Shown here piece after piece: positions 10,912 to 21,807 of a stretch of DNA of 64,000 nt. The stretch's first letter is position 1. Every line of letters begins with the position of its first letter. The notes beneath the pieces are model-generated. The model was not told the origin of the DNA. It made no database searches and was given only the letters and a program-made list of their open reading frames with translations. This stretch comes from Scedosporium boydii. Its lineage: Eukaryota > Ascomycota > Sordariomycetes > Microascales > Microascaceae. The DNA lies in NCBI GenBank assembly GCA_002221725.1, contig NJFT01000035.1:124001-188000 (forward strand), read 5' to 3'. The position numbers were made by a program, and so were the translations under genes.

Positions 10912-12462
10912 ATGGTTCGCTCACGGGCTGTTTCTCCGCTCTTCGCCCAATTGCGGCCCTCGCGACTCCCAATCTCCCAATTGCGCCCAGCAGCGCAACA
11001 ATCAATCCCCATCCGCCATGCCCTCTCCACCACCACCCGCGTCCGCCATACCGCCCCTACCTCGTCAGACCACCAATCCAAGGCCGAACCCCCCGACCAC
11101 CGCCGCCTAGGCGCCCAACAGAAGCTCTTCACAACCTCGATATACAGTCCTGGCTCGCCCTTACTCCTCCCCCATGGCAAGCGAATCGCCAACCGCCTCG
11201 TCGATTTCCTCCGCAAGCAGTACGTCCGCTACGGCTTCGATGAGGTCGACACGCCGACCATCTACAAGAAGTCTCTATGGGAAAAATCCGGCCACCTCGA
11301 GAACTACGCCGACGACATGTTTTCGGTAACGAGCAACCCGCGCACCTCTTCGTGCTGCGGCGGCCACGACGAAGCCGCCGCCGAGGAGGATGAGGGGGAC
11401 TACGGCCTGAAACCCATGAACTGCCCCGGCCACTGTCTCATCTTCGCCTCCGAGCCGCGAAGCTACGCCGACCTGCCCATACGCTACGCCGACTTCAGCC
11501 CCCTGCACAGGAACGAGGTGTCGGGCGCTCTATCTGGCCTCACGCGCGTGCGGCGCTTCCACCAGGACGACGGCCACATTTTCTGCCGGCCGTCACAGGT
11601 CGAGAGGGAGATTAGGCGGTCGCTGGGTTTCGTGCGCTTCGTGTATTCCGTGCTGCAGATCGGCGTGAGCTATCGGCTTGCGCTGTCGACGAGACCGGCG
11701 GATCATTTTATCGGGACGCTGGAGGAGTGGGATCGCGCGGAGGAGGCGTTGAAGAGGGCGCTTAATGCGTCGGGTCAGGCGTGGAGTGTCAATGAGGGTG
11801 ACGGTGCCTTTTACGGCCCCAAGATTGATATCATTATCAAGGATTCGGATGGCAAGGAGCATCAGACGGCGACGATCCAGTTGGACTTCCAGCTGCCCAA
11901 GCGCTTCGGCCTCAAGTACGAGGCTCCCGCGCCGGAACTAGAAGCTCGCGGCGAAGAGACGACGGATCCGGAGTTGCTAGCGACGAACGGCTACGTCACG
12001 CCCGTGCTCGTCCACCGCGCCGTGCTGGGTTCCGTAGAGAGGCTCATGGCGCTTTTGATCGAGCGATATGATGGGAAGTGGCCGTTCTGGCTGAACCCCC
12101 GCCAAGTGGCCGTTCTGACCGTCAACGATGAGCCAGCTACCCTGGCCTGGGCGAATACCGTGCGGAACGTCCTCGAGGGCCACGACGGCGAGGAAGGACT
12201 GGAGACCGGCGCCGTCAGCGAGGGTATGAGGCAGCCGACCGGCTTAGCCGTGGACCTCGACTTGAGGCCTATTACGATGGGAAGGAAAAAACTTCAGGCA
12301 GACGGGAAGGGGTATGGTCTTATTGTTGCCATTGGTGCGAGGGAGGCGGCGGATCGTACCGTTACCGTTTCGGGACCGAGCTTGCCTGGGGGTGGGAGGA
12401 AGACGATGACGCCGGAGGAGTTGCTGGCTCTGATGGAGAAGATGGTTGCGACGTTCCAGTGA
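10912..12462 (+). CDS. MST1: Threonyl-tRNA synthetase, mitochondrial
   Basis: Class II aminoacyl-tRNA synthetase charging mitochondrial tRNA-Thr. A single exon encodes 516 residues from the ATG at 10912. An in-frame ATG lies 159 bases upstream at 10753, but the sequence from 10912 starts with an Arg/Ser/Gln-rich presequence (MVRSRAVSPLFAQLRPSRLP) typical of mitochondrial import, so the inner start is preferred. Catalytic core: LPHGKRIANRLVDFLR, then YGLKPMNCPGHC (substrate-binding Cys and His), motif 2 RNEVSGALSGLTRVRRFHQDDGH, and motif 3 region VLVHRAVLGSVERLMALLIE; the C-terminal anticodon-binding domain begins near WPFWLNPRQVAVL. The N-terminal TGS and editing domains are absent, as in yeast Mst1. 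An acidic, Cys-containing insert (SSCCGGHDEAAAEEDEGD) sits just before the MNCPGH motif. Confidence 0.93.
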   Translation: MVRSRAVSPLFAQLRPSRLPISQLRPAAQQSIPIRHALSTTTRVRHTAPTSSDHQSKAEPPDHRRLGAQQKLFTTSIYSPGSPLLLPHGKRIANRLVDFLRKQYVRYGFDEVDTPTIYKKSLWEKSGHLENYADDMFSVTSNPRTSSCCGGHDEAAAEEDEGDYGLKPMNCPGHCLIFASEPRSYADLPIRYADFSPLHRNEVSGALSGLTRVRRFHQDDGHIFCRPSQVEREIRRSLGFVRFVYSVLQIGVSYRLALSTRPADHFIGTLEEWDRAEEALKRALNASGQAWSVNEGDGAFYGPKIDIIIKDSDGKEHQTATIQLDFQLPKRFGLKYEAPAPELEARGEETTDPELLATNGYVTPVLVHRAVLGSVERLMALLIERYDGKWPFWLNPRQVAVLTVNDEPATLAWANTVRNVLEGHDGEEGLETGAVSEGMRQPTGLAVDLDLRPITMGRKKLQADGKGYGLIVAIGAREAADRTVTVSGPSLPGGGRKTMTPEELLALMEKMVATFQ

Positions 12463-13221
12463 GAGTGCAACACTGGTTTAGGAATGGAGATGATCCCCTC
12501 TTGCCATATACCTCACATGGCGTGTAACTTATTTTGACATGTACTTTAGAAAGAAGAAGAGTGTAAGAGCTTTCAATGATTAGACGTCCTAAGCATAGAA
12601 CTCCTTTTTCTCTCCCATTGACTTGCACTTCTTCCGTGCAAGAGTAATCCTTTAAAAATATATATATAAAAAAAAAAAAAAACAAGATGGGATATCATGC
12701 CGAACCACCCGAGCGCCGAAACCCAACCCAAGATAATGATAAAACAAAATAACCGAAGCAATGTTTCCTGGCCCACCATTCCCTTTCCCAACCTTCTATC
12801 ACTCGTTATACGTTCCGCATAGTCTCTCGTCCTCTCGTCCCCTCCTTCTCTTTCTCTCACCTTTTTTTTTCTTCGCCGTTTGTTTCCATTTCCGTAGAGT
12901 GTGGCGTTTCGACTCTTTCCGCGATGCGAGTGGCGCTTCCTTTCTCTATTAACGCGACGATGCGTTCCAGCCTATATAAAGCCAACAAAGGACGGTAGGT
13001 TGAAAAAGAAAAAAAAGAAAAAAAAATAAATTGCGATGAGAAGTCGACAGGGTTTCGTCGCGAGGTTTCGGTATCAGTCGCTTTTGTTTCTCGACGCCGG
13101 GGCGATTTGCGTTTTACTTAGCACGACAGAGCAATGCAACGTGGTTAGCTTTAGGTATGGAAGTGGAGGGTAACAACGCTCCCGACGGGAAGGGGAGGTT
13201 GCGGCGTTCTGTGGCGACTCA
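12463..13221. other. Intergenic between convergent genes
   Basis: 3' flanks of MST1 and of the bHLH gene. It contains A- and T-rich runs (for example the TA/A run near 12655-12682 and A-rich tract near 13000-13030). No gene seen. Confidence 0.6.
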
Positions 13222-13772
13222 CTAGACTTTAAACTTCTCGGGTACCTCACCACCGTGGCTCTCAATCTCCTCGACCATACGCTGGTTCTCGGCGATTTGG
13301 TCGCGCATAAACTGGACAGTACGCTTGAGGACGAGGCCTTCGGAGCGACCTTGGCCCTCGAGGCCGGGGACGAGTTCAGTGAGGCGGTCGAAGCCTTCGC
13401 GGATGGCTTGTCTTCGTTTTTGTTCTGCAGGGTGAGGGGAGGGACGTTGTTAGTTTCTTTCCTGTGGAAGGGAATGGCTGTGTATGTTGCATGTGCGGGC
13501 GAGTTGCAAGTGCGTGTGGGTGTGGCGCAGATTAGGTTAGGATAGGGCCGAGGAAGAGGGGGAGAGAGTGGGCGAGGGAAACAGGGAAGTAAGAAGCCAT
13601 GCGACAAGGGTTGATGCCCTTAACCAGGGCCACTTGGTGGCAAGGGAGACCAGGGACTCGACTCACCCGAGGCGATGTGGTTCATCTTCTTCTCTGACTC
13701 GGTAAGGCGAGGCTTCTCCTCGGGCGGCGGTGCGGATTGGCGCTCCTCTGATGATGATTTGGAAGTTGCCAT
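13222..13772 (-). CDS. Small bHLH transcription factor, Ino4-like
   Basis: Two exons, 13772-13667 and 13424-13222, separated by a 242-bp intron (donor GTGAGT, acceptor CTGCAG); product 102 residues. Almost the whole protein is one basic helix-loop-helix domain: the basic region NHIASEQKRRQAIREGFDRL carries the H, E and R positions that contact E-box CANNTG sites, followed by helix 1, a short loop (VPGLEGQGRSEG) and helix 2 (LKRTVQFMRDQIAENQRMVEE). The size and domain resemble yeast Ino4, which acts as a heterodimer with a larger partner in phospholipid gene control; that role is inferred from the family only. Neither exon alone looks like bHLH in full because the intron splits the conserved Glu codon of the basic region. 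Start is the only ATG upstream of the domain in frame. Confidence 0.88.
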
Positions 13773-14766
13773 TGCGGAAGAGGTTAAACGGTAAGACAGG
13801 CTTATAGGGCTAGGAAAGCACTTCGTAGTAAAAGTAGATCGTAATAAGGGCAGATTATAAAAAGGCGGGAACAAGAAACTGGGTGTATCTGTGAAAGATC
13901 GAGATGGGTTGGGAGTCGGAAGGGTTCCCGCACGGGAGGTGCGCCAACCTCGACTAAGTAGCTCGGTCAAGTTGCTGCTCGGTGGAGGACGTGAAAAAAT
14001 ACCGAGTCAGAAAAAGAAATACCCTAGGCCCTAGGTTAAAAAAAGGTCGAGCGACAAAGGACCAAAAAAAGGCCGACGCGAGGTAAGGATGCGCAGTCCG
14101 GACCCTGGAAGTTGTCTGCTTGTGCCTGGCATCTGCTTGTGATCGATCAATGTGTTGTTGCCAATTTAATTAGCCCAGTCCAGTCTCAATCGCAAATCGA
14201 AAGGCACCTAATGACACTGGCATGTGATTGATTCCCCCACAGGGCAGAGCCAGGACGGGAAGTGCGGTGCAGCAGAGGTGCAGAAGTGCAGAGTGGGTAC
14301 GAGAGTACGAAATCTGGTGGGAGGAATCGAATGTTGGTCGCACTGGACTTGAACTTTCCCGGTCTCAGTGTTATGACTAATCCATGGAAGGTTGGACGCT
14401 CTGGTGTCCTTCGGTCCTGCCCCTTGCAGCAAGGCCTTTTGGTGCCTCTCCTTCCCACAAGCAACAGGGTGGTTTGGGCTAATACCGGGCTAACTACGGC
14501 TCTGCTGGCTATGACGCAGAGGACCGTACGAGGTACAATTTTACCTAATATTGCCTAGCAAAGCATCAATGTAGAGAGTGGAGCCCAGCGCCGGCCTTTG
14601 GCGGGGCAAGGCGGGGTACTTTTTGACCTTGACCAAACCTCTAAAGCGCCTTCGACTGATCTTCGAGCTTTGCTAGATCGGGCCTCAGGTTTTCGGAGAA
14701 TTTGAATAACCTCAACTTCCTCTTTCCTGCCCTAGCCAGGTTGACCCCATTAAATCCACTGCGGCC
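13773..14766. promoter_or_regulatory. Divergent promoter region, bHLH gene and Maf gene
   Basis: 994 bases between divergent starts. No gene recognised. A tRNA-like word near 14330-14390 was examined and rejected. Confidence 0.35.
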
Positions 14767-15653
14767 ATGGCGGACTCCAAGGACGCCGGCGCCCCTTCCA
14801 GCGGGCCCCCGAAAGGGAACCCTCCCCCAAGATTCAGACTCAAACCTCTAGATATCCCCGTTCTCAAGCATCTCAGGTCAAAGCGCGTCATACTTGCCTC
14901 CGCCTCGCCACGTAGAAAAGCTCTCCTGGGCCAAGTAAGCTCGCTCTCTGTTATCGTTTCCACCACCGCACCCTTCCCATATAACCCGTCTAACCAAATG
15001 CCCCTCACCGTCTCCAGGTCGGCCTCGTCAACCTCGACATCATCCCTTCCACTAAACCCGAAAACGTCGACAAAAAATCCCACACCCCCGCCGAATACGT
15101 AACCGCCACCGCCATCCAAAAATGCCTCGACGTCTACGAGCTCGCCGTACAATCCCAGCCCGAAACCCCTGACAACGCCGCTGAACCCCCGCCGGACCCA
15201 TCCCTCGTCATCTCCGCCGACACCATCGTCGTCTCGCGCGACGGCCGCATTCTCGAGAAACCCCGCGATCGCGCCGACCACGTCCGCATGCTTCGCCACC
15301 TGCGCGATACGCGCGTGCACAGCGTCTTGACGGCCGTGTGCGCCATAGCGCCCCGGGAGGATGCGCAGTATCCGGGGTACGTGATGGAGACGCATACGGA
15401 GGAGACCAAAGTTTACTTTGCGAGAGAGTCGGATGGGTTGCCGGATGATGTTATTGAGGCGTATGTTTCGACGGGGGAGGGCGCTGATAAGGCGGGGGGT
15501 TATGCGGTGCAGGGCATTGGGGGCATGTTGTTGGTTGAAAAGGTGGAGGGGAGTGTAGATAATGTTGTGGGGTTGCCGGTGAGGCAGTGTCTTGCGCTTG
15601 CTGAAAAGGTCATATTTAGACAGGACGGGGAGTCGGAGGGTGAGGACGAGTGA
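14767..15653 (+). CDS. Maf-family nucleotide pyrophosphatase
   Basis: Predicted nucleoside triphosphate pyrophosphatase of the Maf/ASMTL-N family, which hydrolyses non-canonical or pyrimidine NTPs to NMPs as a house-cleaning activity. Exons 14767-14934 and 15018-15653; the intron has donor GTAAGC and acceptor TCTCCAG, phase 0; product 267 residues. Signature motifs seen: VILASASPRRKALLGQVGL near the N terminus (substrate loop, with SPRR), SADTIVVSRDGRILEKPRD in the middle (catalytic Asp of the SADT motif), and STGEGADKAGGYAVQGIGG toward the C terminus, followed by SVDNVVGLPV. All key motifs are intact. A Pro-rich 40-residue N-terminal extension precedes the domain. Confidence 0.92.
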
Positions 15654-16377
15654 TGAAGAGGTTCAACGGTTCTCGGCTTTCATGGTCTGGGTTTAGATAG
15701 ATAGGAAAACTACATAACGCTTTGTCGGAAGTGGACCCTGGAAGATGGAGAACGATATCGGCAGTCTCCTTCCACCCAACCTTTGATTTTACTCACTTTT
15801 CACTCTAGGATGGTCGATCCCGATAATTAGAGGGCAGTAACTTGGGCGGTTTTGAGGGAAAAAAAATCATATCAAGACAGGCGATAATGGAATCAGCTAG
15901 TTTCGTGCCTCCAAGCGCAAAACTGTCATGAGTCTACAACGACTCCAAACAAAACCCTCCCCTCCTCGGTTATAACTTTCTCGATAATGCTTATAAGGAC
16001 TAAGATACGCAAGGAGATGAGCCTATGCAAAGCAGAAAAACAACCCCAAAACGCCGAAAAGAAACCCAAGTTGCTCAGAGGTGCCGTTTCATCCACCGCG
16101 CTCGCTCATATGTAACTTTTTTAATGTAACAAGAACCAAATAATGCCTTCACTTCTATCCGCCCAATTCCTCCTCAGGCCCCCTTAAACATCCCATTAAC
16201 GCGTTCAAGTACGCATCGGCCCCCCTGTAAATGTAAGTAAAGCCCAAGTCCTCTAATCACCTCTATCTGTGTGTTTCTTGCAATACATAGCTTTATATTC
16301 CGAAGCCGTAGCTGCTGCCTCTCGGGCCCATGCGTTAGTGTTGTATGGAGAGTGTCTTATCAGTTTCTCATGAAAGT
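15654..16377. other. Intergenic between convergent genes
   Basis: 3' flanks of the Maf gene and of the phosphotransferase gene. No gene, RNA or repeat recognised. Confidence 0.6.
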
Positions 16378-18026
16378 CTACTCAGCCTTCCTGGTCGCGG
16401 ATCCGTTGCTCTGACCGTAGAGCACACGTAGCTTCTCCCTGGGGATCGTCAACGCGTTGATGCCGAGGTAGTTGCAGATGCTCGTGATGACTAAGTACGC
16501 CCATCTAAAGTAAACGATAGCCGCGAAGACGAAGTAACCGTAGAGATAGTACAACTCGGCCTGCGCGCTAATCTGGGGGAACCCAAAGAGGGGGAGGTTG
16601 CCCAGGATCGCACCTCCTACGAGAGGCCACAACATGACGGTCCAGTAGGGGAATGGCTGCCTAGTAAGATGAGCCAGAATCATCTTGGTAGTCATCCTGC
16701 CGAAAACGAACGACATGGTGAGGCAAAACAGGACGAGGTGGTTCTCCTCCCTCAACGTCGAGTAAGGGGAATAGAGCCAGGCGCCAATAGAAAGCGTGTA
16801 GACGGCCATGGGGGTCCATTCGAGGAAAACGGGGGCGATGGGCAGGCCTTTCGCACGGCGAGCCTTCACGACGTTCAGGACGCAGAATGGAACGTGTGTA
16901 AGGAAGAGAGAAAGGAGAATGAGCCGGATCCAGATGTCACGGAAGGTAGTATCGCCGATAGCCTCGGCATAGCCAAACAAGTACCGCTCGCCTACGAGAT
17001 CGACGATAGGTTCCGTCCAGATGCCGGGGCCATAAATGCCGGAAAGTGCCATGATCGAGCACGCGATTAGAAGACCCTCGGTGGGGCCATTGATGTAGCC
17101 CAGGTAGAGGGTGTGGGTGTGATAGGTCTCCCATGTGGAAAAGAACATGGCCAGACAGGGGCAGAGAGCGGTGAAGACGCCGGACTTGGAGTTGCCGAGA
17201 CCCATGGCAGCGGTCTCGAGAAGACTGGCAAGGGTGCAGTTGAGGGAGTCGATTCCGTGGTCGAAGAGTTCGCCGAGGCCGCTGGAGGTGCCGGTTCGTC
17301 TCGCCTGCTTTCCATCGACATTATCCATGGTCTGGTACATGAATAGGCCGAACGCGAAACTCAGGTAGAGCCACGATGGTCCCTGGGCAAGTTAGCTGAG
17401 AGTACAACACAACACTTCTAAGTGATTCGTCGTCCGCTACAGCAAGCGCTGGAACGATAGATACTTGTCACACAAAACTCGGTGCCGCTCAGGGGAAATT
17501 TCAACGTACGGGTCCTACGAGGTCTGGCATGTAGATGACGAGGAAGCCAACATTTCCCAGAATGAAGAAGAACCCTAGAAGGGTTACCATGTTTGGCGCA
17601 AGCCATAGCGGTAATAACTTGACGAAGGCATTCCACTACACAAGAGGACAAGTTAGTCCAGCCGAATCGAGCAACAAAGTGTAGGAATCGACTCTCGACG
17701 GTATCCCTCTTTATTTTCCGAGCAAGAGAATGCCAGGGAGGGAGGGTTCGGTGAGAGCATCGGCGCCGGTGGTCGGCGGGCCAGGGATTTTTAGGAAGGG
17801 CTGAGTCGTACATAGGGTCCCAGGATGTAATAGGAGATGGGGGATTTATCGACGGAGGAATATTTGTAGGACTTGAGATGTACTAGGGCCTCGTCGGAGA
17901 TGCACTCGGCAATCGCTTCCCCTACACATTATGACAACACGGGAATTAGCTAGCGGTCCTTTGACTAGGCGAGGGTACGGGCTCGGAGGGAGGCTCCGAA
18001 TTAAGCATACTTTTGCTAGGAGCCAT
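16378..18026 (-). CDS. Choline/ethanolamine phosphotransferase (CDP-alcohol phosphotransferase)
   Basis: Catalyses the last step of the Kennedy pathway, transferring phosphocholine or phosphoethanolamine from CDP-alcohol to diacylglycerol, in ER/Golgi membranes. Proposed exons on the minus strand: 18026-18011, 17921-17812, 17635-17510 and 17382-16378; phases agree and give 418 residues. The CDP-alcohol phosphotransferase signature DG-x2-AR-x8-G-x3-D-x3-D reads DGKQARRTGTSSGLGELFDHGID. Several membrane spans follow (for example LILLSLFLTHVPFCVLNVV, LYYLYGYFVFAAIVYF). Upstream exons supply YKYSSVDKSPIS and LLPLWLAPNMVTLLGFFFILG, both typical of the family. Exon 1 would be only 16 bases (five codons plus one base); its donor GTATGC fits phase, but this micro-exon is the least certain part. 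Choline versus ethanolamine preference cannot be told from sequence. Confidence 0.88.
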
Positions 18027-19924
18027 TGCAGCGGATTCGGAGGGAGGCGTCGGCGTTGGCTATGGTTCAAGGCGGACAAGCGCGGGAACGAAAGAAAGTT
18101 TGGTCAAGGGCAAGCGTGTTTGTTATAACAGACGCATTGTCACAGGCGAGGAACGAAAAGGGAGAAGGTAGAAAAAAAAAATTCCGAAGGTCCAAGACGC
18201 AAGAGGCTGGAGGAAGAAGTTGTTGGCCTGGCCAGGAAGGACGGGAGAGGTATAGCGGGGGTAAAGGGTAGGTGAGGACTTGAAGCGATGAGGCGGAAAA
18301 GGGTGACGGCGCCTGGGTGAACCCGGCACAATGCAAGAGCTGGACCACGGACGAAGGAAGGGCTTTGTGCTGTGGGTTCGTTGGTGCCGTCAGGACAGAT
18401 CTATCAGGGTTGAGATTGGTGCAATATGGACAATAAGGGTCCTGCCCCCACCCACTCACGACACTACGCCAGACTTCGAAGGAATAGACACGCGCACGCT
18501 ACTTCGTTTGTAGTCTGGAGACGAAGTTTTACGTAGCACTCACTAGAATAGGCCCTCTTGTTGGAGGACATTCCTTGCCTGGCGACAAAGTTTCTAGTGT
18601 GCAACCCCTGGAGAAATTACTGCAAACGACCACTGTTGATGTCACTTTAAAATCGGCCACCTAGCTTGGAAAGTTTGCAAGACCTCGTGCGTTCCTAATC
18701 TTATTTCTCCATCCAATAGAGAGAATGTGCCTCGATTATCCATTAGCATCTTGCTCCCTCGAAGTCTATTTTGTATGATGTCGTTCGAGAGTGCTGTGTT
18801 TCTGTTTCTGATGCCGGGGTCCTGGGAGATGAGCGCCGCGCCCTCCTCCGGCCAGGCTATGCGGGCAGGAGTAGAAGTACACTTGTTCAAAATTCCGCCT
18901 TACGACTCGAATATTGATCAAGATCAATTTGATCGTTCCCTTTTTTTCGATCTTGATTAGCTTGCCCTACCTTTGGTGCTGGGGGGGATTGGTTCCCCTG
19001 AGCTGAGTCCAGGCCCTGCTAAACGATACAAAGTACTTCAACTTTGTACACATACAAATTACAGGGGTCCGCCCTAGTCTCTTCTCAACAAATTCGGCCT
19101 CACAAAAAGGCCAGTGAAGCTTCGCGTTCTGGCATGTGAAAGCGAAGCTTCGTTGACTGGCTCGGGTTTTGATGACTGGTGACGTCCTCACACACACGAC
19201 ACCTTTTCAGCTGTCAGGTGCCGAGCGTCATCATCGAGAATCCTGCTCCGTTTCGGCCATGTGGGTTTGAAGGAGAATGGGTTTGGATCCAAGAGGTCTC
19301 AGATATCGATACTTGTACACGTCTAGAAGCGCGGACGAGGGAACTCCCTTATTCTATCTACACTAGGGTATTTTAATTCTTGCCGCCCTTCCAAGCAATT
19401 CTCGCCGATCTAAAACCTCTGGAATGCAAGTGTAAATCCCAGAGCCGGTGCCTGGCTAAGACCCCACTTGCGGGGAAGAGAGTCGTCGTCTTAAAATCGT
19501 CGCGAAACGACGAAGTGGACTTGGCAAGCGGTATCGAGGTCTGGGAGGTCGAGCGAAGAAAGATCCAAACTGTCAAAGCATCTCTAGAGATGGAATAATC
19601 CCGAGTTACGCTATTTGATGAATAAAGAGGTGGATTGTTGCCGGTCTTCACAGCGTAAAGTTGTATCGATTGATAATTTTGTTTTCGATGTTCGTTGCTG
19701 CATCTGCATGGAAGCGGCCAAAAAGTTTGGGACAGTTTGCAGTTTTAACCAGCACCAAAGGCGCAGTGTGCATTTCCTGCCATCGCCTTGGCAATTCACC
19801 ACTTCAACTCGTTTCCATGTCCCTTCCTTCGGGCAATCGCCATGAGATTCGCAAAACCCATACAGGACATGGCAAAATAATATGATTACCAGGTAACAAT
19901 CATATTTTAGAAATATCCCACGCC
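18027..19924. other. Intergenic, divergent promoters
   Basis: 1.9 kb between the divergent phosphotransferase and glutaminyl cyclase genes. No gene recognised. One TTGATCAA word lies near 18915. Confidence 0.55.
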
Positions 19925-21185
19925 ATGTCTCCTCTTTCCAAAACCCCCGGTTTCCGGGGCTTCCTCCCCTTTGCCTTGCGCATCCTCGTCGCCTTCCTTG
20001 CCCTCCTCGACCTCACGACCGCCTACACCGAACTCTCCGACGATGCCCTCCGCGGAATCCCATCAGCTGGCTCTGATTTCGACATCAAAGATGGCGCCCT
20101 CCTCGCGCCCATTTTGATACCCCGAGTCCCCGGTACCGAGGGCTCCCGGATTGTCCAAAAACACTTCGTCAACTTCTTCCAGACGAACCTCCCCGACTGG
20201 AAGATTGGATTCCAAAACACGAGCGCAACCACGCCGACGTCGGGCAAGAAGAAAATACCCTTCGTCAACCTCGTTTTTAGGCGAGATCCGCCTTGGGCCT
20301 CCGAGGGAGACGTTAGCCGTCTAACCCTTGTTGCGCATTACGATAGCAAGGTTGAACCCAAGGGCTTCATCGGCGCGACGGACAGTGCTGTCCCGTGCGC
20401 CGTGCTACTTCATGCTGCCCGGAGCATCGATGCGGCGCTTACGAAGAAGTGGGCTAATATGGTCGCGAACGGAGAGGCCGGCTCTGGGTTGGAGGAGGAG
20501 AAGGGTGTTCAGATTCTGTTCCTCGATGGCGAGGAGGCTTTCGTTGCTTGGTCGGCTACCGATTCTCTCTACGGATCAAGGTAAGGCCACCCGCAACACC
20601 CCACGAATGTCCCTCTAGCTTATCGTCGCTAACTTTTTACCCCCCTTGTCAAATAGGGCCCTTGCAGAGGCCTGGGACGGCGAGTTCTACCCCGCCACAT
20701 CAAACTTCAAGAACCCCCTCCGCTCCATCAGCCTCTTCGTCCTCCTCGACCTCCTCGGCTCGACAACCCCATGGCCCCGAGTTTCATCCTACTTCCTAAC
20801 TACACATTGGGCCTACCAAGCCATGGCCAAGGTCGAGAAGCGCCTGAGAGACCTTGGTCTCCTTCAGACCAAACTTCCGCCTACCGCCGGTCTCTTTCTC
20901 CCCGACTCGAACAAGAAATCCAACGCTTTCACCCGCGGATACATCGAGGACGACCACATCCCATTCATGGCGCGCGGCGTAGAGATCTTGCACATCATTC
21001 CCTCACCGTTCCCGGACCAGTGGCACGACTCGAAGGGAATCCCCGACGACGGCGAGCACCTCGATATCCCGTCGAGTGACGACTGGGCTAAGATCGTCAC
21101 TGGTTTCGTCGCGGAATGGATGGAGCTCGATAGTTACCTACCGAAGAAGGCTGGGAACAAGAGGTCTGTTAAGACAGAGCTATGA
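19925..21185 (+). CDS. Glutaminyl-peptide cyclotransferase (M28-type glutaminyl cyclase)
   Basis: Converts N-terminal glutamine of secreted peptides to pyroglutamate; zinc enzyme of the M28 peptidase fold. Exons 19925-20580 and 20657-21185, intron 76 bp (donor GTAAGG, acceptor AAATAG), product 394 residues. An N-terminal hydrophobic segment (LPFALRILVAFLALLDLTTAYT) is a signal peptide or anchor, so the enzyme enters the secretory pathway. Metal and catalytic blocks seen: VAHYDSK, GATDSAVPCAVLL (zinc Asp), LFLDGEEAF (catalytic Glu and zinc Glu) and ILHIIPSPFPDQWHDSKGIPDDGEHLD (zinc His). Nothing key is missing. A DUF or aminopeptidase role is less likely because the GATDSAVPC and DGEEAF spacing matches cyclases. 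Confidence 0.9.
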
Positions 21186-21807
21186 GGGTTTTTTTTCATC
21201 CCGTTGATAAATTTTCTAGGATTCCATCTCGTTGATGTATTTCCAAGACGCGATATTATTTCGGATGTGGGAACCATCCTTGTCCATTGTGATAGTTACT
21301 GGCGTTTGGGGGATGTTACTTGGAATTTCACTGTACAATTTCGGTGAGCCATTTGGATTGTACTACAGGAAGAGGACGTAAATAGTTTTCCAGAACATAG
21401 GCTCTTTCCTACTTGCGACACCCTCATGATTCACCTCTTCTTCATCTCTCTTTTAATCTGTAAACCATAGAACTCGCATTGAACGGCTTGAGGTAATACA
21501 GTGCGATATAATCGTTTTATTGTTTTGTGTACACAATTCACACTGTTATTCGAGACTCCATGGAAGGGGTGGAGGAACGCGAGGTACGTACCTGCCGCGC
21601 TGGCAACTTGACGCAAGTTAACACGAAGCTCGAAAAGCTTCAAGTCCACATCCAGCAGTGACGACCTTCCCTCGAGCCTTCCGACAAGCCTTCAACCCTC
21701 TCCCCCCCCACCACCAACCCAACCCATTCCTTTCTTTTCCTCGTTTCATTTTTTTCCCGCCGCACACAACAACATAGCAGTGCCACAACTCTGGTAGTTT
21801 CGAAGCA
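21186..21807. other. Intergenic
   Basis: 3' flank of the cyclase gene and promoter/5' leader of SWP1. A pyrimidine-rich stretch lies at about 21690-21760, just before the SWP1 start. No gene seen. Confidence 0.6.

Noticed and set aside
14320..14395. tRNA-like word on the minus strand (GTTCAAGTCC near a CAT-containing loop)
   Set aside because: The T-stem does not pair, the anticodon loop would have six bases and no 5' acceptor or D-arm is found.
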